A program made the position numbers and the translations under genes. Positions 23,817-29,733 of a stretch of 29,733 nt of DNA are shown here, one piece after another (position 1 is the first letter of the stretch; every line of letters starts with the position of its first letter). A model generated the notes under the pieces. That model saw only the letters and a list, made by a program, of their open reading frames with translations. It ran no database searches and was not told the origin of the DNA. The stretch comes from Lachnoclostridium sp. UBA2905 (GTDB lineage: Bacteria > Bacillota > Clostridia > Lachnospirales > Lachnospiraceae), in contig DEDL01000028.1 in the NCBI GenBank assembly GCA_002349525.1, forward strand, positions 47,044 through 76,776, written 5' to 3'.

Positions 23817-24281
23817 ATGATGAACGAGAAAAAGAGTCTCATTGACATAGTACAGAATGAGGGTCGCGCTGTTACGGTTCCTGTAGGCATAAGCATGTGG
23901 CCCATGTTAAAAAACAGAAAGAATGCCATAGTAATTGAAAAAGTCACTAAACCTCTTAAAAAATATGACATTCCCATGTATATACGTCATGACGGTCCGG
24001 ACAATTCTGACAGGATCATACTTCACCGTATTATTCGCATTAACAAAGACGGCAGTTACATAATCCGTGGCGACAACCTGCTTCACAAGGAATACGATGT
24101 CAGTGATTCGGATATTAAGGGTGTTCTTACCGGTTTTTATCGTGGTCAGAGATTTATTGACTGCGAAAGCAGCAAAATGTATCACGCATATGTATATATA
24201 TGGAATTATATATTTCCATTAAGAGCAGTAATACTTATTTTGAAAAAAACTGCACGATATATTATAAGAAAGAGAAAATGA
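23817..24281 (+). CDS. S24/S26-type signal-peptidase-like protease with Ser/His dyad
   Basis: Protein of 154 aa. The nucleophile box is PVGISMWPML (Ser-26). The second box reads ILHRIIRI, with His-70 where type I bacterial signal peptidases have Lys, and IIRGDN (about 82-87) follows. The Ser/His pair is as in SipW and ER-type signal peptidases. The C-terminus has a hydrophobic stretch (about 123-143) and a basic tail, consistent with a single membrane anchor. It starts 9 nt after the PqqD-like gene. In this operon it may cut a leader or a secreted substrate, which is inference. A second ATG follows directly at 23820 and could be the real start. Confidence 0.85.
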   Translation: MMNEKKSLIDIVQNEGRAVTVPVGISMWPMLKNRKNAIVIEKVTKPLKKYDIPMYIRHDGPDNSDRIILHRIIRINKDGSYIIRGDNLLHKEYDVSDSDIKGVLTGFYRGQRFIDCESSKMYHAYVYIWNYIFPLRAVILILKKTARYIIRKRK

Positions 24282-24288
24282 TACCAAT

Positions 24289-25476
24289 ATGATTAATTTT
24301 ATACTTTCACTTTTAAGAGCTGCAGTAAATGACAGTTCACCCATAAGCCCTCCGGCAGATGTAAACTGGGAGCTTTTATACCAATTTTTTGAGAATCAGA
24401 GTCTGGCATGCACTGCCTGGTATGGCATCATGAAGCTTGAAGAAAAGGACAGGCCTGACAAAGATATTTTGAACAAATTCCAAAAATCAATGTTGACAGT
24501 TCGAGGCCGTGAAAGCATGCAGCAGCTTGAACTTGAAAACGTAATGGCTCATTTTGAAAAAGAAGGAATCGATTATGTTCCACTCAAGGGGTGGATTATA
24601 AAAAATCTTTATCCAAAGCCTGATATGCGTTCAATGTGCGATGTGGACATTCTTATCAGAGATGAAGATAAGAAAAAAATCCCTGTCATTATGAAGGCCT
24701 GTGGTTTCAATCTTATGCACCGTGGCCAATGTGATGACGAATACATAAAGCCACCCACCATTACAACTGAGATACACAGGTCTCTATTTAGTGTAACCAC
24801 GCCATTTTATGAGTATTTTGCAAATGCAATGGATAAGACAGTACCCCTTGACAGGTCACATCAGCGCAGAATGACCATAGAGGATTTTTATCTGCATATA
24901 ATTGCCCATCTTGCCAAACATTTTGGCAATAGTGGAACAGGACTCCGTCCTATCCTTGACATATGGATACTTGAAAAATACAATGCAGGCAATACATTTG
25001 ATGAATACTACTTTTACAGTGAATTAGAAAAGCTTAAGCTAAAGGATTTTTATAATATAATATCAGGCATTGCCAAAAAATGGTTTTCAGAAAATGAAGA
25101 GACCAGGACTAAAAACGATGATAACGCATACTCCAATTCAGAAATTGAAGAATACATACTTATGAATTCAACATATGGTTCAATCAAAAGCTGGGCAAGC
25201 AATAATATTAACAAGGTTTCCGGCAATAAGTTTCTATACTATACAAAAAGACTTTTTCCCGGAATACATTTCATGAAAAATCAGTTTTGGATACTTGATA
25301 AAATGCCATTCCTTCTTCCCTTCTGTTGGGTATTAAGAGGAATTCGCATTATCATATTCAAGCGTGACCATGTATCTGACGAACTTAAGGTAATTAATTC
25401 TAATACTGAAAATAAAGCTTATATAGAAAAACTGGCCCGCATAAAAAAACTTACAGGCCTGGATGACATCGATTAG
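24289..25476 (+). CDS. NTP_transf_5-like nucleotidyltransferase
   Basis: Protein of 395 aa with the nucleotidyltransferase signature of the PF14907-like family: VPLKGWIIKNLYPKPDMR (97-114) and DVDILIRDED (118-127), with Asp-118 and Asp-120 as likely metal ligands, then EIHRSLF. The C-terminal part is mostly helical with no other motif I know. Relatives occur in lasso-peptide clusters of Bacillales (the N protein beside a kinase) and in surface-polysaccharide loci. Substrate unknown. It starts 7 nt after the protease gene with no clear ribosome binding site, so translational coupling is likely, and it ends right at the next frame. Confidence 0.8.
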   Translation: MINFILSLLRAAVNDSSPISPPADVNWELLYQFFENQSLACTAWYGIMKLEEKDRPDKDILNKFQKSMLTVRGRESMQQLELENVMAHFEKEGIDYVPLKGWIIKNLYPKPDMRSMCDVDILIRDEDKKKIPVIMKACGFNLMHRGQCDDEYIKPPTITTEIHRSLFSVTTPFYEYFANAMDKTVPLDRSHQRRMTIEDFYLHIIAHLAKHFGNSGTGLRPILDIWILEKYNAGNTFDEYYFYSELEKLKLKDFYNIISGIAKKWFSENEETRTKNDDNAYSNSEIEEYILMNSTYGSIKSWASNNINKVSGNKFLYYTKRLFPGIHFMKNQFWILDKMPFLLPFCWVLRGIRIIIFKRDHVSDELKVINSNTENKAYIEKLARIKKLTGLDDID

Positions 25477-25506
25477 ATGTTATTTTCTGGAAAGGAATTC
25501 TTACAA

Positions 25507-27177
25507 ATGGCTGTAAAATGGCTGCTTAAACATTCAAAAAAACATATACCATCTATTATATTTGTATCATTTTTAAATGGAGCCTATGCAATTGTTAATA
25601 TTTTATTTGCTCTGTTTTGTAAAAATATCATTGACAGTGCAATATCAGGAGACCACAAAAGGCTTGTTCTGTATTCCGGGCTTATGTTTTTTGTGATCAT
25701 GACAGCATTTCTTATAAGAATACTTTCAAACAGCATTGCTGAAAAAGTTCGTGTACGTCTTGAAATCACTTACAGGACTATAATTCTTGAATCACTATGC
25801 AAGAAGAAATATTCCGATATAAGTAAATTTCACAGCGGTGAACTATTAAACAGACTATTCTCTGATGTTTCCATTATCAGTTCCTCTGTCACAGGCATAG
25901 TGCCAAGTCTGGTTCTTATGGTGACACAGGCAGTTGGTGCATTAATAATATTATTTGTACTAAGCCCATTATTTACTGCCGTATTTTTTACCGGGGGAAT
26001 TCTACTGGTAATAGCAACTGCCCTGTTTCGAAGCAAAATGAAATCCCTGCACAAATTAGTTCAGAGCAAGGCCGGCAAGGTTCGTTCCTACATTCAGGAA
26101 TTTCTCGAAAATATTCTTGTCATAAAGGTCTTTCAAAGTGAAGAAAGAGTTTTAAAAAGAAGCTCCGTATATCAGGAAGAATATTATGACGCCCAGATGA
26201 AAAGGCGAAGAATCAGCATATTGGCTGGTGCCTGCATGGGATTTGCCTTCGAATTCGCCTACCTGGCAGCCTTATATATCGGTGCGACATCACTTATGTC
26301 AGGCTCCATGACTTATGGAACACTTACAGCAATCCTCCAGCTTATAGGACAGGTTCAGAGACCTTTGTCCAATCTGTCCGGACTTATTCCACAATACTAT
26401 CAGATGACAGCATCTACAGAGAGACTGATGGAGCTTGAGAATCTTGAAAATGAGTCCTTAGCTGCTTTGGAAAACTCAGAAAATATAAGTGATTATTATA
26501 AACACATGTTAAAACTCGAATGTAGAAATGTATCATTTTCATATGGGAGAAATACCGTTCTTGATAATACCGATTTTATTGTAAATAAAGGGGATTTTGT
26601 ATCAATAAGCGGGGTATCAGGTGGTGGAAAAACCTCTCTATTCCTATTGCTTATGGGTGCCTATCTGCCATCCTCAGGCAGCTTAAGAATAAGTACAGAT
26701 AAGGGGGAGGACATTCCACTTGGCAAAAATACACGGGGACTGTTTGCCTGGGTTCCTCAGGGCAATTACATATTTTCCGGAACTCTTCGTGAAAATATTA
26801 CTTTTTTAAATGACAAGGTATCAGACCATATGATTCAAAAAGCAATTCATATAGCCTGCGCAGAGGATTTTATAGATACTCTCCCACTTGGGCTTGATAC
26901 AGTTCTTGGTGAAAGAGGTAACGGTCTGTCAGAAGGACAGATTCAGAGAATTGCAATAGCACGTGCAATACTTAGCAATGCAGATATACTTATGTTTGAC
27001 GAAGCAACAAGTGCACTTGATGAAGAAACCGAACTTAGGGTATTAGAAAACATATCCGGCTTAAAAGATAAAACGTGTATAATTGTCACGCACAGAAAAG
27101 CAGCTATTAATTATTGCAACAGACATTATTATCTTGAAAATGGACGTTTGGAGGAAAGAGAATATGTTTCGAATTAA
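25507..27177 (+). CDS. ABC exporter, fused membrane and ATPase domains
   Basis: Half-transporter of 556 aa that would work as a homodimer: six membrane segments (about 15-300), then an ATPase domain with Walker A GVSGGGKT (369-376), Q-loop in VPQGNYIF, signature LSEGQ (474-478, one change from LSGGQ), Walker B ILMFDEA (494-500) and His-529. There is no N-terminal C39 peptidase domain, so it would export something already cut. An ATG at 25477, directly after the previous stop, would add ten residues. The ATG at 25507 is preferred because AAAGGA lies 10 nt upstream. In this operon the cargo is probably the peptide or product made by the other genes. Confidence 0.9.
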   Translation: MAVKWLLKHSKKHIPSIIFVSFLNGAYAIVNILFALFCKNIIDSAISGDHKRLVLYSGLMFFVIMTAFLIRILSNSIAEKVRVRLEITYRTIILESLCKKKYSDISKFHSGELLNRLFSDVSIISSSVTGIVPSLVLMVTQAVGALIILFVLSPLFTAVFFTGGILLVIATALFRSKMKSLHKLVQSKAGKVRSYIQEFLENILVIKVFQSEERVLKRSSVYQEEYYDAQMKRRRISILAGACMGFAFEFAYLAALYIGATSLMSGSMTYGTLTAILQLIGQVQRPLSNLSGLIPQYYQMTASTERLMELENLENESLAALENSENISDYYKHMLKLECRNVSFSYGRNTVLDNTDFIVNKGDFVSISGVSGGGKTSLFLLLMGAYLPSSGSLRISTDKGEDIPLGKNTRGLFAWVPQGNYIFSGTLRENITFLNDKVSDHMIQKAIHIACAEDFIDTLPLGLDTVLGERGNGLSEGQIQRIAIARAILSNADILMFDEATSALDEETELRVLENISGLKDKTCIIVTHRKAAINYCNRHYYLENGRLEEREYVSN

Positions 27178-27868
27178 GATGGCAGATTTAATAATTGAAA
27201 TAGATAACAAGTATGATTTCACCTACAATCTATGTAGGGATTATATTACAAACGAATGTGACCATACTGATATGAGAATCTGTATAAATGATGAAGCCAT
27301 AGCCAAAGAACGTTCTGAAGGTCTAAAACCCGACTTCTATAATGAAGATTACTGTGAAAGCATCTGTATATACCGTGCAATAAGCCGTGAGCTTACACAG
27401 TTTGACGCATTATTGATGCATGCAGCCTGTATTGAAATGAAGGGCAGGGTTTACGCCTTTCTGGCAAAAAGCGGTGTTGGCAAATCAACACATCTGGGTC
27501 TGTGGTTACGTCATTATGGAAAAGATGCTCACATAATCAACGGTGACAAACCTATAATTCGCAGAATTAATGACACATACATGGTTTACGGTACACCCTG
27601 GTGCGGTAAGGAAGGCCTTAATATTAACACACATGCCCCACTTAAGGCACTGTGTTTTCTAGAACGCAATGATACAAATATAATCAGTCCTTTAGCTGCA
27701 GATAAGGTTATTCCACGACTGGCTAATCAGATTCTGATACCAAACGATTCCTCCGCAGCAAAATATCTTGATCTGCTAGATGGTATGATCACTTCAACAC
27801 CAGCCTATGTACTGAAATGTAATATGGATGAGGAAGCCGCAGTCATCGCGTATGAAGGAATGAGATAA
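27164..27868 (+). CDS. HPr-kinase/PEPCK-like P-loop protein
   Basis: Protein of 234 aa from the ATG at 27164, which has GGAGGAAAG upstream and overlaps the ABC gene by 14 nt. The core motif AFLAKSGVGKSTHLGLWL (98-115) is a P-loop of the HPr kinase type. IINGDKPIIRR (124-134) gives the acidic residue Asp-128, and YGTPWCGKEGLN follows. It lacks the N-terminal domain of true HprK and lies far from any HPr context. Similar short kinases (the K proteins) phosphorylate precursor peptides in some lasso clusters, and others remain unassigned. It is the last gene of the operon. Its 3' end overlaps the convergent VanZ remnant by 26 nt. Confidence 0.8.
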   Translation: MFRIKMADLIIEIDNKYDFTYNLCRDYITNECDHTDMRICINDEAIAKERSEGLKPDFYNEDYCESICIYRAISRELTQFDALLMHAACIEMKGRVYAFLAKSGVGKSTHLGLWLRHYGKDAHIINGDKPIIRRINDTYMVYGTPWCGKEGLNINTHAPLKALCFLERNDTNIISPLAADKVIPRLANQILIPNDSSAAKYLDLLDGMITSTPAYVLKCNMDEEAAVIAYEGMR

Positions 27869-28019
27869 ACCTGTATCCCATATAGTATATTACTCCACCC
27901 ACAGCTCCACCAAATGTATTATAAGTTAGATCTGAAAATTGAAATGTTCCAAGATGAAATAACAACTGAAAGAACTCTATCAACAAAGAAAATACTGCTA
28001 CTGTTTTTGTTGCCTGCCA
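27843..28019 (-). pseudogene. VanZ-family protein, 5' part removed by the IS element
   Basis: The last ~57 codons read as the C-terminus of a VanZ-like membrane protein: SLLIEFFQLLFHLGTFQFSD, then LTYNTFGGAVGGVIYYMGYRF. The usual N-terminal two thirds are absent. The frame stays open to 28082, but codons upstream of about 28019 come from the GC-richer end of the IS element and have no VanZ character. The gene converges on the HPr-kinase-like gene. A working protein is unlikely. Confidence 0.75.
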
Positions 28020-28115
28020 AATGCAGTTTACGGCATCCGGCGGTCGCCATTCTGTTTTAGAACGGCCGTTTTCCGAAGCCAACGGCCGCCCATTTGTTAG
28101 TTAGAAGATTACCGC

Positions 28116-28856
28116 TTATCGTGTGTTAATCTTAATCGTGTAGTGTTTTGTAGCTCTCTTCATGATGGAATTGGCAGATACCTCATCGTTGAGGATCATC
28201 GCTTTCCAGTTATCCGGATCACGCTGTGAGCATACGATGGTGCTTTTTCTCTGCTCGTTCCGCTTCTCGAGAAGCTCAAAGAGGATTTTAATCTCTCTTT
28301 CGTCAGTGATTGTGTGGAGCAGGAAATCATCCAGGATGATCAGTTCCCATTTGAGATACTTCTTCATCTTGCGGGCATATTTATCGTAATCCTGCTCTTT
28401 AAGAGCTACCATGCTTTCCAGAAGTTCCTCGCTGTGAAAGTAACCGACATTATATCGGTTGCAGGCCTTTATGCCGATAGCTTTTGCAAGGTAAGATTTT
28501 CCGGAATCTGATTCTCCAAGAATACAGACATTGTAACCCCTTTCAATAAAGTCAAAAGAGGAAAGCACCTCTGTTATACCAGTAGGCAGATACTCCCGCT
28601 TGTCAGAGTCCACACAGTCTGACAATTCTTCAGGTGAGCCCTTCAGATGTGCAGCTGTTAAGCGATTCTTTAATGTCGTGCTGACCTTTTCCTGAAACTG
28701 TGGTCCAATCAGTTCTGCAATAAGCGTAAGTCGATCCATTTCCAGAAATCCGGGTTTGTGATATAGATCATCCAATGTAGCTGCCATAGTGGAAAGCTTA
28801 AGTTCGTTCAGTTCATCAACGAGTTCATTTATCAGTGCAGTTCCTGTGAGCATCAT
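28116..28856 (-). CDS. istB: IS21 helper ATPase IstB
   Basis: Transposition helper of the DnaA/AAA+ type, 246 aa, complete. Walker A is ILGESDSGKSYLAKAIG (about 111-127; the usual GxxGxGKS has S before GKS), with Walker B LIILDDFLLH and the IstB-typical RSTIVCSQ-like strand (KSTIVCSQRDP). AGGAGG lies upstream and the start overlaps the istA stop as ATGA. Codon use is richer in GC than in the neighbouring host genes, as expected for acquired DNA. It may still be translated although istA is broken. Confidence 0.92.
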   Translation of the reverse strand: MMLTGTALINELVDELNELKLSTMAATLDDLYHKPGFLEMDRLTLIAELIGPQFQEKVSTTLKNRLTAAHLKGSPEELSDCVDSDKREYLPTGITEVLSSFDFIERGYNVCILGESDSGKSYLAKAIGIKACNRYNVGYFHSEELLESMVALKEQDYDKYARKMKKYLKWELIILDDFLLHTITDEREIKILFELLEKRNEQRKSTIVCSQRDPDNWKAMILNDEVSANSIMKRATKHYTIKINTR

Positions 28857-29452
28857 TCATCGACCTCCTCTCGCATCTGATCAGCAAGAACCTTGCTGCG
28901 TGATAAAAGAGTGTCGATACTGGAAGCCTCCGGTGGCATTACATACCCTCCTCGTACCGGTTCTTTCTTTGCCGGTGTGGAATGACGGTATCCTGCCTCT
29001 CCGAGATCATCTGCTACAACAGATATCGTATTCTTAATAAAGGTATATTTCTGCTTATTCAGAGCAATCGCCTGCTTACAGCACTCCTCCAGAGCCTTAT
29101 TGCTATACTTCTTTGTAAAGTTCAGAATACCTAAGCACATACGATAGGTCTGTACTTCGTATGGTCTGGATTTGAGGATCGCCCGGATAACAGTCTCTGT
29201 ATTCCTGCCAATGAGCTACGCTTTCTGGATAAAGTAAGGACCATTCCACTGAGTGAATCCTTTATAGTTATCTGGCAAGTGTTCAGGATTGGTTGACCAC
29301 TGTCCTTTGCGGGTAGCTCTGGGCCATTCACAAAGAAACTCTCCGGCAAGAGAATAAATACGAACAGCTGTTGAAGATGCCTTAATAGATACTTTCTTAT
29401 GCAAAAACGCTTTATCTACGCTATAATAAGCATTGTCAAAGCGTATATAAAG
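28853..29452 (-). pseudogene. istA: IS21 transposase IstA, C-terminal part only, with in-frame stop
   Basis: One minus-strand frame reads as the C-terminal third of IstA: RFDNAYYSVDKAFLHKKVS, AGEFLCEWPRA, QWNGPYFIQKA, then a TAG at 29216-29218, and in the same frame LIGRNTETVIRAILKSRPYE to EEVDE. The segment after the stop matches the usual IstA pattern around IGxNTExVIRAIL, so the TAG is a nonsense change inside the gene. Upstream of 29452 the frame is closed and IstA resemblance ends. The N-terminal HTH and the DDE catalytic core are missing. Confidence 0.8.
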
Positions 29453-29634
29453 TTATACTTAAATATGTACAGATCCAGCAAATTTTCCACTGGTGGATAA
29501 TACTCTGGCTCCGTTTTCTTAATATAATCCTCCAGCACTTCTTTCAATTTTTCTATAATGCTACCATCCTTCCCAACTGAGATTCACATCCTCAGTTATG
29601 GCACATATTACCGTAGACTTCTGTACATAGCAAC
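29453..29634 (-). other. Unassigned stretch with a small protein-like frame
   Basis: A minus-strand frame over about 29405-29590 reads EKLKEVLEDYIKKTEPEYYP, then PVENLLDLYIFKYNF, and runs into the istA remnant. It looks like the start of a small helical protein, but it has no proper start codon (ATT sits where ATG is expected after AAGGATGG). It is probably a broken gene joined to the IS remnant by deletion. I do not recognise the family. Confidence 0.3.
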
Positions 29635-29733
29635 CTATTTTTTGCGGTTTTTCGGATGCCCCATCTTCTCCTTTACTTCATCCGGCACATCGATCAGTCC
29701 GAACCGATAGAACATCCCGTAGATGTAGGTCAC
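29635..29733 (-). CDS. C-terminal fragment of an unidentified protein (5' end outside window)
   Basis: Thirty-two codons are open from the window edge to a TAG at 29635-29637: TYIYGMFYRFGLIDVPDEVK, then EKMGHPKNRKK. Composition looks coding and GC content is like that of the IS region, so it probably belongs to the same mobile or acquired segment. Too little is visible to name it. Confidence 0.4.
   Translation of the reverse strand: MTYIYGMFYRFGLIDVPDEVKEKMGHPKNRKK

Larger units (their letters stand above)
28008..29452 (-). mobile_element. Decayed IS21-family insertion sequence
   Basis: The istA-istB order with an ATGA overlap is typical of IS21. The istB-side end lies near 28008-28022, where VanZ reading ends and GC-rich sequence with cggccg palindromes begins. 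I could not define the terminal inverted repeat because the other end is missing. istA lacks its N-terminal half and has an in-frame TAG, so the element cannot move by itself. The boundaries are estimates. Confidence 0.7.

Noticed and set aside
27083..27163. Longer N-terminus for the HPr-kinase-like protein
   Set aside because: Those 27 codons lie within the ABC transporter's coding end, and GGAGGAAAG sits just upstream of the ATG at 27164.
28020..28082. N-terminal 21 codons of the VanZ-like frame
   Set aside because: They are translated IS-end DNA without VanZ resemblance; treated as part of the mobile element.
29131..29349. 72-codon minus-strand frame
   Set aside because: Out-of-frame shadow of istA; the in-frame reading with one TAG gives clear IstA sequence.

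Overview
The window looks like a chromosomal piece of a low-GC, anaerobic, fermentative Firmicute, most likely a Lachnospiraceae-type Clostridia. The evidence is a division/cell-wall (dcw) cluster with two tandem class B penicillin-binding proteins, a trimeric NADH-linked [FeFe]-hydrogenase with its HydE maturase, an acyl-CoA/acetate CoA-transferase, and secreted lysine-rich Big2 proteins with Thr/Pro/Lys linkers. Genus and species cannot be set from sequence reading alone.

Layout. Positions 1-23250 are almost entirely minus-strand, so transcription runs from high to low coordinates. (a) 1-6071 is the start of the dcw operon: promoter and MraZ box, mraZ, rsmH, an FtsL-like protein, a PBP with a long acidic tail, and a second SpoVD/FtsI-type PBP cut by the window start. 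(b) 6136-9128 holds ychF and a family I CoA-transferase, each with a good sigma-A promoter. (c) 9177-12284 holds a secreted Big2 + CBM9-like protein and a decayed carboxylesterase. (d) 12427-19720 is a hydrogen-metabolism locus: hydE, a membrane EAL phosphodiesterase, then hydC-hydB-hydA. (e) 19829-23359 holds a gene relic, a secreted beta-sandwich protein, a 52-residue peptide with a YxxP motif, and a small Big2 protein. (f) 23401-27868 is a plus-strand operon: PqqD-like protein, Ser/His signal-peptidase-like protease, NTP_transf_5-like nucleotidyltransferase, ABC exporter and HPr-kinase-like protein. It resembles the accessory half of a lasso-peptide cluster without the cyclase or the transglutaminase-like protease. 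(g) 27843-29733 is decayed mobile DNA: a VanZ gene cut by an IS21-type element with intact istB and broken istA, followed by unidentified fragments.

Two signals stand out. First, the plus-strand operon next to a YxxP peptide gene could be an undescribed peptide-modifying and export system. Second, many spacers between genes are built from degenerate tandem repeats with a different unit at each place (7, 8, 13, 13, 14, 20 and 29 nt). In three of them the array starts inside the last codons of the upstream gene and copies its stop codon. No unit length is a multiple of three, so the copied stops fall in changing reading frames.

I saw no tRNA, rRNA, CRISPR array or recognisable riboswitch.
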